Notes under the pieces: generated by a model
Told to the model about the DNA's origin: nothing
Seen by the model: the letters and a program-made list of their open reading frames with translations, nothing else
Database searches by the model: none
In this document: in pieces, positions 34,913 through 42,633 of the stretch
Numbering within the stretch: position 1 is the first letter of the stretch
Layout of the letters: each line of letters opens with the position of its first letter
Position numbers and translations under genes: made by a program
Assembly: GCF_001458355.1 (NCBI RefSeq)
Contig: NZ_CYSA01000008.1
Location: 1 to 64,000, forward strand
DNA length: 64,000 nt
Reading direction: 5' to 3'
DNA from: Thalassovita gelatinovora
GTDB taxonomy: Bacteria > Pseudomonadota > Alphaproteobacteria > Rhodobacterales > Rhodobacteraceae

Positions 34913-36373
34913 ATGACATCTTCTTTTCTGACGCAAATATCCTCTGGTCGTTTGGCGCAGGATGGGCTTTTGAATGACAACGCGCTTCGCGAAGCGGCCG
35001 AGCTGCTGGCCCGGATTGATGGCAGCGATCTTGAGACTGTCCGCATTGTCTTTGCAGATCAGCATGGGTTGCTGCGCGGCAAAACGGTAACCGCAGCTAG
35101 CCTCGCTTCGGTGTTTCGATCCGGCTTGAATCTACCGGCGACCTTGCTGCTCAAGGACACGTCGAACCGTACTGTTTTTCCGATCTGGGATGGAAGCACA
35201 CCGGGCGTCATGGCTACGATGGCCGGGGCAGGGGATATGCTTTTGGTTCCTGACCCGCTCACCTTCCGAATTCTGCCTTGGTCACCACATTCCGCATGGC
35301 TGTTCTGCGATCCGTATACCCGCGACGGTCAATCCCTGCCTTTCGCGCCGCGCCCGGTGTTGCGTCGCGCGGTTGAAATGTTGGATCAAAGGGGGCTTGG
35401 GCTGACGGTTGGGCTAGAGGTCGAGTTTCACGTTTTTACACGCAAGGAAGAATCCCTTAGCCATCATCATGCAGGCATGCCGGGGCAGCCGCCGCAGACT
35501 GAATTGCTGGATCAAGGCTATCAGTATTTGTCTGAGACGAATTACGACCGGCTGGAACCCGTCATGGACATGTTGCGCCGCAATGCACAGGCGCTTGGCC
35601 TTCCGGTGCGGTCGACCGAGGTAGAGATGGGGCCAAGCCAGTTCGAATTCACGTTTGAACCGGCAAGCGCCATGGCGCACGCTGATAACATGATCATGTT
35701 CCGCACCATGGTCAAAGAGGTCTGTGCGCGAGAAGGGCTGCACGCTACTTTTATGTGTCGGCCAAAAACCGCAAACAGCGCCTCTAGCGGTTGGCATTTA
35801 CATCAATCACTGACGGATGCCGAAGGAAAAAACGTCTTTATCCCATCTGAACAGGGCCAGTTGACGCCGGAAGCAAGTGCGTGGATCGCCGGGCTTTTGG
35901 CACATGCGCCGGAAAGTTGCTTGCTGACCACCCCCACCGTCAATGGCTACAAGCGGTATCAACCCTTCCAGCTTGCGCCGGACCGGATCGAATGGGGCTA
36001 TGATAATCGCGGAGCGATGGTACGCGCGTTGATGGCGCCAGGCGACGGGGCGAGCCGTGTTGAAAACCGGGTAGCCGAACCGGCTGCCAACCCCTACTTC
36101 TATTTTGCGTCACAGATCCTGTCTGGCATTTCCGGTCTGGACAAGGGCATGACCGCTCCAAGCCCGGTGGAGACGCCCTACAACAACGCTGCCGAAGCGC
36201 TGCCGCCCAGTCTGATTGCCGCAATCGAAGCGTTCGAGCGCGGCGGCCTGTTTCGCGACGTATTGGGGGACGATTTCGCCGACTATATGTCCACCCTGAA
36301 ACGGGCAGAGTGGAAGCGATATCTCAGCATCGTCACCGAATGGGAGCAACACGAATATTTCGGGATCTTTTGA
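34913..36373 (+). CDS. Glutamine-synthetase-like ligase (gamma-glutamyl-amine synthetase type)
   Basis: A 486-residue GS-fold enzyme distinct from glnA at 10239. Catalytic blocks are intact: GLTVGLEVEFHVF, VEMGPSQFEFTFEP, ASSGWHLHQSL, NGYKRYQPFQLAPDRIEWGY, and VENRVAEPAANPYFYFA. The adenylylation-site region of GlnA is absent. Relatives such as PuuA, IpuC and the aniline gamma-glutamylation enzymes ligate glutamate to an amine other than ammonia. Located right after the TRAP transporter, 3 bases from the CHMI gene, it probably activates or traps an imported amine; the amine is unknown. AAGGA precedes the ATG by 9 bases. Confidence 0.85.
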   Translation: MTSSFLTQISSGRLAQDGLLNDNALREAAELLARIDGSDLETVRIVFADQHGLLRGKTVTAASLASVFRSGLNLPATLLLKDTSNRTVFPIWDGSTPGVMATMAGAGDMLLVPDPLTFRILPWSPHSAWLFCDPYTRDGQSLPFAPRPVLRRAVEMLDQRGLGLTVGLEVEFHVFTRKEESLSHHHAGMPGQPPQTELLDQGYQYLSETNYDRLEPVMDMLRRNAQALGLPVRSTEVEMGPSQFEFTFEPASAMAHADNMIMFRTMVKEVCAREGLHATFMCRPKTANSASSGWHLHQSLTDAEGKNVFIPSEQGQLTPEASAWIAGLLAHAPESCLLTTPTVNGYKRYQPFQLAPDRIEWGYDNRGAMVRALMAPGDGASRVENRVAEPAANPYFYFASQILSGISGLDKGMTAPSPVETPYNNAAEALPPSLIAAIEAFERGGLFRDVLGDDFADYMSTLKRAEWKRYLSIVTEWEQHEYFGIF

Positions 36374-36375
36374 CC

Positions 36376-36720
36376 ATGCCGCATGTCGTGATCGAATACT
36401 ATGTTGCCGACGGGTTTGAGCGCGCGGCCGTTTTAGAAGCAGCGCTCGAAACGGCGTCGCAGAGCGGCGTCATGCAACGCGAAGATATCAAGGTACGACT
36501 ACTGCCGTCCGAGGCGATCCTTTTCGGAGATGGACGGCAGTCATTCATCCATCTGACGATCTCGCTCTTGGCTGGTCGGTCGTCCGAGGCGAAATTGGCG
36601 CTGGCCCAGGCCATGACAGCGCGCCTGCGCACGCTCTGCCCAGGGATTGATGCCATCAGCGCTGATATCCGGGACATGGACCCGACTTGTTACAAGAAAT
36701 CCTTGCGGTCCGTAGACTAG
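36376..36720 (+). CDS. 5-carboxymethyl-2-hydroxymuconate isomerase (CHMI) family protein
   Basis: A 114-residue tautomerase-superfamily protein: MPHVVIEYYVADGFERAAVL at the start with the catalytic Pro2, then REDIKVRLLPSEAILFGDGR and FIHLTISLLAGRSSEAKLAL, as in HpaF-type CHMI. The known reaction shifts a double bond in a ring-cleavage product of homoprotocatechuate. No extradiol dioxygenase or other hpa gene is present here, so it may act on another enol acid. Starts 3 bases after the GS-like stop and ends 28 bases from a convergent gene. Confidence 0.8.
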   Translation: MPHVVIEYYVADGFERAAVLEAALETASQSGVMQREDIKVRLLPSEAILFGDGRQSFIHLTISLLAGRSSEAKLALAQAMTARLRTLCPGIDAISADIRDMDPTCYKKSLRSVD

Positions 36721-36747
36721 GCATAAGGCCACGCATGGCCCCATGCT

Positions 36748-37236
36748 TTACGCTGAAAAGGGGCGCAGTCGACCAAAATCCGCGAGTGACGCCGGGACGT
36801 CAGCCAACACGTCGCTCGCGGCAATGCGTTTGGGGTCTGGCATCTTCTTTGTAGACAGACCGAACCCACTAAAATAGGCAGGTTCCCCCAGCCTGATGTC
36901 TTTGGGAAGGTCGGTATGGGCACGGTTATCCAGCCACTGCCATTCCCCTATTCCAATCAGAACAAACTCATCGGATCCCTGCGTACCGGGTCGCAACACC
37001 GTCAACATCATGGTGTCGATCAGGCCAGCATAACCATCGCGCAGGTGCAATGGCACTGGTTCGTCCGGAGCCAACCCGCTTATATCCATGACCGGGGCCT
37101 GATGCAGCGTCAGCCACGCCCAAGAAAAGTCGTGGCGCGCCATCATCTGGCGCACCGATTCCTTGAGGGTGAAATACCCATCCAGAATATCTTGAAACGG
37201 TTCGGCTAACCCGTCAGGTGTCTCTTCTATTGGCAT
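36748..37236 (-). CDS. Unknown 162-aa protein, third gene of the split Rieske operon
   Basis: I do not recognise this protein. It begins MPIEETPDGLAEPFQDILDG, is acidic and soluble-looking, and has no cysteine or metal motif. Histidines and tryptophans cluster in RHDFSWAWLTLHQAP and GIGEWQWLDNRAHTDL. Start at 37236 chosen as the first ATG with a shorter gap (34 bases) after the catalytic-subunit stop. Its size is near that of Rieske oxygenase beta subunits (~160-180 residues), but I see no clear match to that family. A structural or accessory subunit of the split oxygenase is inferred from its place only. Confidence 0.6.
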   Translation of the reverse strand: MPIEETPDGLAEPFQDILDGYFTLKESVRQMMARHDFSWAWLTLHQAPVMDISGLAPDEPVPLHLRDGYAGLIDTMMLTVLRPGTQGSDEFVLIGIGEWQWLDNRAHTDLPKDIRLGEPAYFSGFGLSTKKMPDPKRIAASDVLADVPASLADFGRLRPFSA

Positions 37237-37270
37237 GAAGAGACTCCGATTGTGAGGGGGGCGCCCATGG

Positions 37271-38500
37271 TCATACCGTAGCGTCCCAAGGGCACGCGGT
37301 ACGGCGTTGCATGTCGGATCGTTGGCTCGCGGCAAGCCAATCTTCACTGTCAGCAATCGCATCATTGGAAAGGGGGCCGATGATCTGGGGCGTTTCCTGA
37401 CGATCCTGCATTGGAAGCCGTTCGAGCTTCCCGGTTTCAACGGCCTTGATCGCCTTGCGCAGCATCAGACGATAGCGAACGATAGCTGCATCTCCGCGTC
37501 CCAAGTGTTCGCGAGTCCGGTCTTGGATCGCCCCCATACTTTCAACAGCCCATTGATCATGCACGTTGATGTCCAAACCCATGCCCGTGTAGGTCTTCGT
37601 TTTTTGTTCTTCGGGGTCATAATTATAGTTGTTCGACCGGTTTTTGAGCGGGGCGTAGTCGGGCAGACTGTGTTCTTTGAGCCGCTGCGCGCGCATGATT
37701 TCTTTGTCCACCGGATTCTGGAAGCTGGTAAACATCGTGAACCAATAGCAATTTTCATCATCGATGGGGACGTGCCACTGGGTGATGATCATTTCGCGGG
37801 ACATTGGGATGCAGATGGCTGAAGGAAAAATTTGATTGGTCACCCGGACATGGGTCAGACCGTTGGTCATGTGGCGCAACGATGTGATTTTCAGGCCGAA
37901 TGGCGTTTCATCGACGTTGATATCGGGTCGGGGATATTCGCGCAGAACCTGCGTTATCGGCATGTTGGTGTCGGCCGCCATATCCCGAAACTGCTTGCCG
38001 TAGCTGTCACTCGGGTCTTCGTCCTGAAGGAACCGGTGCAGGAACGACGCATGGCCGGGATCGATCCCAATTTCCAGCGCTTGAAGCCAATTGCATTCCC
38101 AGAGACCCTTGAACGCAAAGACATGACTTTCCGGTGCGCGGAAGCAATCAAAATTTGGGAACGCTGGCGGTTCGCCACCGCCAAGGTAGGCAAACATAAT
38201 TCCGTTCTTTTCGACCACCGGATAGATCGGTGCGCCGTCCACAACGCGGATGTCCTCAGGGGCTGGATGATGGGTCGGTGCCTCATCAGGCGAAGCGACG
38301 CGCGCAGTGAGAACAAGATCGCCCGATGCGCCCCGCATCAAGACAAGTCGTTCGCCCAGCAGGTTGACGGGCACAAGTGGCTCATCATTCGTGACCTCAT
38401 CCGAGAGCGCTGCAGGTTGCCAATAATGCCGGTGAACCGCCCCTGCAGGCGTGTTCGGGCCAATACGAGTGATCTGGTCGTTCAGTTTTTGAGTGATCAT
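37271..38500 (-). CDS. Rieske-type oxygenase catalytic subunit lacking the [2Fe-2S] ligands
   Basis: A 409-residue protein aligned with VanA/phthalate-dioxygenase-type alpha subunits: IGPNTPAGAVHRHYWQPAAL at the start, then VNLLGERLVLMRGASGDLVL, then LWECNWLQALEIGIDPGHAS and FLH. Asp147, His150 and His155 reproduce the D-x2-H-x4-H spacing of the mononuclear iron site and electron-bridging Asp. But the segment between the LVLMRGASGDL strand and GIMFAYLG, where C-x-H and C-x2-H normally sit, has no cysteine; the first Cys in the protein is residue 119. The cluster must come in trans, most likely from the preceding gene, whose stop overlaps this start (ATGA). Probable N- or O-demethylase or ring hydroxylase; substrate unknown. 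Confidence 0.85.
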   Translation of the reverse strand: MITQKLNDQITRIGPNTPAGAVHRHYWQPAALSDEVTNDEPLVPVNLLGERLVLMRGASGDLVLTARVASPDEAPTHHPAPEDIRVVDGAPIYPVVEKNGIMFAYLGGGEPPAFPNFDCFRAPESHVFAFKGLWECNWLQALEIGIDPGHASFLHRFLQDEDPSDSYGKQFRDMAADTNMPITQVLREYPRPDINVDETPFGLKITSLRHMTNGLTHVRVTNQIFPSAICIPMSREMIITQWHVPIDDENCYWFTMFTSFQNPVDKEIMRAQRLKEHSLPDYAPLKNRSNNYNYDPEEQKTKTYTGMGLDINVHDQWAVESMGAIQDRTREHLGRGDAAIVRYRLMLRKAIKAVETGKLERLPMQDRQETPQIIGPLSNDAIADSEDWLAASQRSDMQRRTACPWDATV

Positions 38501-38937
38501 GCGTTTGGTCCTTTGGGAAGTGATTGGTTCGATTCGTCATTGTTCTCGATGGCAGGGGCAGACCCTTCGCCAAACCATGCCAGAATATCCCCATTCTGCT
38601 CGATGACAGTGTAGCTTGGCAAACGGATCGCCTTGTACATGGTCGAATCCTCGGGTTCGGCGGGTTGTTCGGTGCATTGACCCGAGCGGTCGAAATGCCA
38701 GCCGTGGAACGGGCAGCGCAGACCATTGTCTTCATGTCGACCAAAGCAGAGATCGGCACCGCGATGGGGGCAATATCTTCCGATCAGGCCGAGCTGGCCT
38801 TCTTCGTCACGGAAAAGAACAAGGTCCTGACCGAATGCTGTAACCGCTGCGACGGGGCGGGTGCCCTGCAACGCTTCTGCGCTTGCGATCTTGACCCAAG
38901 TCGTTGGCGAAGCTTCGGTTCGCATCGTTTGGCTCAT
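38497..38937 (-). CDS. Stand-alone Rieske [2Fe-2S] domain protein
   Basis: A 146-residue protein formed by a single Rieske domain. Ligands: Cys56 and His58 in CPHRGADLCFG, Cys75 and His78 in CPFHGWHF. The flanks (LVLFRDEEGQLGLIGRYCPH and SGQCTEQPAEPEDSTMYKAI) look like the Rieske part of a VanA-type oxygenase alpha subunit, not a separate ferredoxin. It is the first gene of the operon, start codon after GAGGAGAAAACC, and overlaps the catalytic gene by ATGA, suggesting 1:1 production. It probably forms the missing half of the oxygenase and takes electrons from the flavodoxin encoded divergently. Confidence 0.88.
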   Translation of the reverse strand: MSQTMRTEASPTTWVKIASAEALQGTRPVAAVTAFGQDLVLFRDEEGQLGLIGRYCPHRGADLCFGRHEDNGLRCPFHGWHFDRSGQCTEQPAEPEDSTMYKAIRLPSYTVIEQNGDILAWFGEGSAPAIENNDESNQSLPKGPNA

Positions 38938-38948
38938 GGTTTTCTCCT

Positions 38949-38969
38949 CTGCCAAATATAGTATGGCAG
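38949..38969. promoter_or_regulatory. Candidate operator close to the Rieske gene start
   Basis: Perfect inverted repeat CTGCCA-N9-TGGCAG, 12 bases before the start codon of the Rieske gene on the minus strand. The minus-strand centre TACTATATT could be part of a -10 element, so a bound protein would block transcription. Confidence 0.45.
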
Positions 38970-38997
38970 CAGAAGCCACCATTGAGGCAAAATAATT

Positions 38998-39012
38998 GGT
39001 CGACTATCGACC
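38998..39012. promoter_or_regulatory. Second palindrome in the divergent oxygenase/reductase region
   Basis: Perfect GGTCGA-CTA-TCGACC, 61 bases upstream of the Rieske gene start and about 250 bases before the reductase start. The 320-base divergent region contains no gene and is AT-rich between 39020 and 39100, where promoters are likely. Confidence 0.4.
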
Positions 39013-39261
39013 GTTTGTGCTTTATTCAAACTTCTCATTGATTTTTTGCACAGTCAATGCAAATGATCTTTGCAACGAATTAAAATGGGTGAAAGCCGGT
39101 GAAAATGTCAGGACATCGCGGTGTGCCGTTTAAAAAAGCGTCATTCTCCCTCGCATTTCGCGGGCGATGCTCTGAGGTTCCTGTGGTCCCGATGACGTTG
39201 GTCGACGGGCGCCCAGGGCAGACATTATTGTCTTTTGTCGAAGCTATTCATGGGGGATCGC

Positions 39262-40482
39262 ATGACCGCTAAAGTCGCCATAATAGGTGCTGGTCCGTCT
39301 GGATGTTATACTGCGCAAGCGTTGTTGAAAATGGATCCCGATCTAGAGGTTGATGTCATTGACGCGCAGCCAACGCCCTTTGGGCTGGTGCGCTATGGCG
39401 TGGCGGCTGATCATCAGGGAACCAAGGGGGTGGCACGGCAGTTTGCCCGGATTTTTATCCGCCAGAAAGCGCGTTTCTTCGGCAATATCCGGATCGGGGA
39501 GCAGGTGACGCTTGGTGAATTGCAGGATGCCTATGACGCGGTCGTCATTGCCGCGGGGCTCTCCGGGGACCGTCGCCTTGGTATTCCCGGCGATGACCTT
39601 CCCGGCATCATCGGATCAGGATCGTTGACACGCGCGCTTTATGAACACCCCGATGCAGCCGCTTTGCCCGAACTTGGCCAAGATCCGGTAATCATCGGCA
39701 CAGGGAACGTGGCCATTGATGTTCTCCGGCTGTTAGCCAAAACTCCCGAAGAGCTAAGGGGCAGTGATTTGGGCGACGGGCCGACGGCGTGGCTGGCGGC
39801 GCATAAGTTTCGTAAAATCACTGTCGTTGGCCGATCTTCCGCTGGGGCAGCGCGGTTCTCCCCGGTGCTGCTTAAGGAATTGGCGGATTTGTCGGCTATA
39901 GACGTAAGCGTCATGCATCCGGGATCGGCCAATGACGAAGAAGGCAAGCGTCGTTTAGAGGCGCTGGCTGAGTTGGTAGCGGCAACATCCGGACCAGTTC
40001 AGGTTGATTTCCACTTTGATAGCTGTCCGATTGCGATCGAAGACGTTTCGACCGGTTTGAAGCTAGATGTCGAAACGCCAGAGGGCAGGCAAAGCCTTTT
40101 GGCCTCTTCGATTATCACGGCCATCGGTTTTACCTCGGATGGTTCGCTGGACCGCGATACCATGTTGGACAGCGCCCAAGATCGCATGCGGCCAGAAAAT
40201 CGGACCTATACAATCGGTTGGTTCCGAAATGGCCCAGTCGGGGCAATCCCGAAATGTCGTGAAGATGCACAAGCCTTGGCCCAACGGGTCATGTCAGAGC
40301 TTCAGCCCGATCCCGACCGAATTGGGCGCAACCTGTTCGAAACAGTGCCAGACATCGTCGGCTTTGATCATTGGCAACGGGTCGACGCTCTGGAGCTGTC
40401 AACGGCCCCAGACGACCGCTGTCGTCGCAAAATTTTCCACAAGGCGGAGCTGCTTCGCCCTTCTAACCTTCAGGACGCTTGA
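39262..40482 (+). CDS. Adrenodoxin-reductase-type NADPH:ferredoxin/flavodoxin reductase
   Basis: A 406-residue FAD protein of the FprA/adrenodoxin reductase family: VAIIGAGPSGCYTAQALLKM for FAD, QPTPFGLVRYGVAADHQGTK, then VIIGTGNVAIDVLRLLAKTP for NADPH, and the C-terminal GWFRNGPVGAIPKCREDAQA. It should move electrons from NADPH to a small carrier, here presumably the flavodoxin encoded 3 bases downstream. The ATG at 39262 is chosen because GGGGGA lies just upstream; ATG at 39250 is possible. Divergent from the split oxygenase operon, so it is the likely source of reducing power for it. Confidence 0.88.
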   Translation: MTAKVAIIGAGPSGCYTAQALLKMDPDLEVDVIDAQPTPFGLVRYGVAADHQGTKGVARQFARIFIRQKARFFGNIRIGEQVTLGELQDAYDAVVIAAGLSGDRRLGIPGDDLPGIIGSGSLTRALYEHPDAAALPELGQDPVIIGTGNVAIDVLRLLAKTPEELRGSDLGDGPTAWLAAHKFRKITVVGRSSAGAARFSPVLLKELADLSAIDVSVMHPGSANDEEGKRRLEALAELVAATSGPVQVDFHFDSCPIAIEDVSTGLKLDVETPEGRQSLLASSIITAIGFTSDGSLDRDTMLDSAQDRMRPENRTYTIGWFRNGPVGAIPKCREDAQALAQRVMSELQPDPDRIGRNLFETVPDIVGFDHWQRVDALELSTAPDDRCRRKIFHKAELLRPSNLQDA

Positions 40483-40485
40483 AAC

Positions 40486-40956
40486 ATGAACATCGCAATT
40501 CTGTTCGGGACCGAAACCGGCAACGCCGAAATGTTGGCCGAAGATATTTCTTCTGCACTGGAGGACGAACACCAGACCCGTTTTGCCAATTTGCAAGATA
40601 CCGGTCCCAGTGAGTTGCGCGATGCAGAGCTGAACATCATCGTATGCTCCTCCTACGGAGATGGAGAATTGCCTGCATCCGCCAAGCCTTTTGCTGATCG
40701 CTTGCGAGAAGAGCAAACCGATCTGGATGGTGTGCGTTTTGCCATGTTTGGATTGGGCGATGGGGAATATGCCACCACCTTCGGTCATGGGTCCATGAAG
40801 TTGGCCGAAATGCTGATCGGGCGAGGCGCTGAAATTGTCGGCGAAAGGTTGGTCCATGATGCATCTGGGGATGATCTGCCCGAAGACATCGCTATTCCTT
40901 GGGCAGAGGCGATTTTGGCAAGCGGCAACGCCGCTGCTGCATCGACTGCTGAGTAG
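40486..40956 (+). CDS. Flavodoxin
   Basis: A 156-residue FMN electron carrier. The FMN phosphate loop FGTETGNAEMLAEDI is at the start; SSYGDGELPASAKPFADRL and FAMFGLGDGEYATTFGHGSM give the loops that stack on the flavin. Immediately follows the FprA-like reductase and is probably translated with it. Flavodoxin-like domains serve some P450 systems (cindoxin for P450cin); a flavodoxin serving a Rieske oxygenase would be unusual, and here the separate Rieske protein could be the next carrier. Confidence 0.9.
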   Translation: MNIAILFGTETGNAEMLAEDISSALEDEHQTRFANLQDTGPSELRDAELNIIVCSSYGDGELPASAKPFADRLREEQTDLDGVRFAMFGLGDGEYATTFGHGSMKLAEMLIGRGAEIVGERLVHDASGDDLPEDIAIPWAEAILASGNAAAASTAE

Positions 40957-41152
40957 CCTGCGTTTTTCTGGCCGCTTTCTTTGATGATCTTGTATCACTG
41001 ATCGTCCGGTAGACCGCGAAACCATTTGTAGAGTTACAGAAGAAATCGGTTCCGATACCTTGTCGGTGCAGGTTCGCGGATGGCCCGTAGTTGTTTCGCA
41101 ATGGGCGGCGTGCTAGCTCTCGACATGGCCTTTCTGTCGGTAAGGAACCACA

Positions 41153-41533
41153 ATGACACCTCTCGTCCCCAAAAGCATTTCCGCCCCGTTTGGAAATTAT
41201 TCCCATGGTATCGCCGCCGGTCCCTTGGTGGCGACTTCGGGACAGTTGGGCCTGAAGGCGGACGGTACGATCCCGCAAAGTGTCACTGAACAAGCCGAGG
41301 TTTGTTTCGCCGCGATCGGGGCGATCCTTGCCGAGGACGGTTTGGATTTTTCGGATGTGGTGCGCTTTTCGGCCTTCGTTACAAAACGAGAAGATATGGC
41401 GCCCTATATGGCGGTGCGTGACCGAATCTGTGCCGATCTGGCGGTGAAGCCAGCGTCGACATTGGTGATCGTATCGGGTTTTACCAAGCCCGAGTTTCTG
41501 GTCGAAATCGAGGCGCTCGCTCTGCGTCGCTGA
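41153..41533 (+). CDS. RidA/YjgF-family protein lacking the catalytic arginine
   Basis: A 126-residue Rid-superfamily protein: PFGNYSHGIAAGPLVATSGQ at the start, FSDVVRFSAFVTKREDMAPY, and EFLVEIEALALRR at the end. Canonical RidA hydrolyses reactive enamines and imines using an Arg in a PARS motif; the aligned segment here is KPASTLVIVSG, with Ser in place of Arg. It therefore belongs with non-archetypal Rid groups, often found in catabolic operons. AAGGA lies six bases before the ATG. Stands alone between flavodoxin and the convergent folD-like gene. Confidence 0.82.
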   Translation: MTPLVPKSISAPFGNYSHGIAAGPLVATSGQLGLKADGTIPQSVTEQAEVCFAAIGAILAEDGLDFSDVVRFSAFVTKREDMAPYMAVRDRICADLAVKPASTLVIVSGFTKPEFLVEIEALALRR

Positions 41534-41775
41534 AGTTCGTGAAAAACCGCGCCGAGGCAGTCCTCGACGCGGCGATGTTGCCGTCGGGTTTACGGGCCGA
41601 TGTTGATCGGTGCTGCTTTGACGCTTGGGGAACAGTTTTCCCAAGCTGGCGTGTGCGCGGGCCGGGGGCAGGGTCTTTTGAGTGAAGGCAACATAATCCG
41701 TCTTCAGCACTTAGTAATGTTCGGTGCAGGTGAGCAGTCCCGTACCACCATGAGTGCTGACTGTGGCTGAGTGCT

Positions 41776-42633
41776 TTATTTTTGCGCGGAAATCGCTGCA
41801 TCTGCGACATTTTTAAACAGCAACGCGGTGGTGACCGGGCCGACGCCATCGGGGACATCGGTCACGGTCAGATCCATCCCGGCGCAGGCTGCTAGGTCGA
41901 GATCGCCGACAAGCCCCTCTGAGCCGCGGTTGATCGATACGTCTAGAACCACAGTGCCCGGCGCGAGGTGAGCAGGAGTGATCAGTCCGGGAACGCCGGC
42001 GGCAGTCACCACGATTTCGGCGCGCCTTGTATGGGCAACCAGATCCTTGGTGTCGACATGGGTGACGGTGACGGTGGCACCGGCGTCGAGCAGCAGATGG
42101 GCAAGTGGCCGCCCGACGATGCGCGAAGCCCCAACCAGCGTGACTTCGCGACCAGTAAGGGAACCGGCCAGTTCTTCGGCGATTAGTCGGCAGGCCATTG
42201 CCGTTGCCGGGGGGCGCGCCGGGGCACCGAGGGCGAGCAGACCGGCGTTCAGCGGGTGCTGTCCGTCAATGTCTTTGGCAGCGCCCAGCGTCAGGGCGGC
42301 TTCCAGCGGATCAAGCCCGGTGGGAAGCGGGTGGAGCGCCGCCACTGCATCGATCTCGGCGTTGCTGCTATTCTCTTTTAGCTGCGCAAGAGTGGCGGCG
42401 GCGGTCGCAGGGTAGGGGACGAGCGTTAGCTTGATCCCGGCCTCGGCCGCCAAGCTCTGTTGCCGCCGTCCATAGGCCGCCATACCCGCATTCGTTGGAT
42501 CCTGAAGGACTCGAAGGTGTGGTGCGCGGGTAAGTGTGACAAGCGTTGCTCGTGTTTCGGCATTGATCCGGGCGGCAAGATCGATGCCGGTCCAAATTCT
42601 TGGGGCGGATTGTTCAGAGGGTTGAAGAGACAT
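41776..42633 (-). CDS. FolD-like methylenetetrahydrofolate dehydrogenase, cyclohydrolase lysine missing
   Basis: A 285-residue FolD homologue. The dinucleotide domain VTLVGASRIVGRPLAHLLLD and the KDIDGQHPLNAGLL segment are intact. The catalytic Tyr-x3-Lys of bifunctional FolD is altered: Tyr54 is kept but the Lys position is Gln58 (AAYGRRQQSL). That Lys is needed for cyclohydrolase activity, so a dehydrogenase-only role is inferred. The N-terminus also differs from typical FolD. It overlaps the upstream iclR by 20 bases and so shares its transcript. A normal FolD lies at 50555 in the divergent operon. Confidence 0.82.
   Translation of the reverse strand: MSLQPSEQSAPRIWTGIDLAARINAETRATLVTLTRAPHLRVLQDPTNAGMAAYGRRQQSLAAEAGIKLTLVPYPATAAATLAQLKENSSNAEIDAVAALHPLPTGLDPLEAALTLGAAKDIDGQHPLNAGLLALGAPARPPATAMACRLIAEELAGSLTGREVTLVGASRIVGRPLAHLLLDAGATVTVTHVDTKDLVAHTRRAEIVVTAAGVPGLITPAHLAPGTVVLDVSINRGSEGLVGDLDLAACAGMDLTVTDVPDGVGPVTTALLFKNVADAAISAQK

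Noticed and set aside
36376-36720. A homoprotocatechuate (hpa) pathway based on the CHMI-like gene
   Set aside because: No extradiol dioxygenase, HpaE or HpaH homologue in the window; only the isomerase fold is present.
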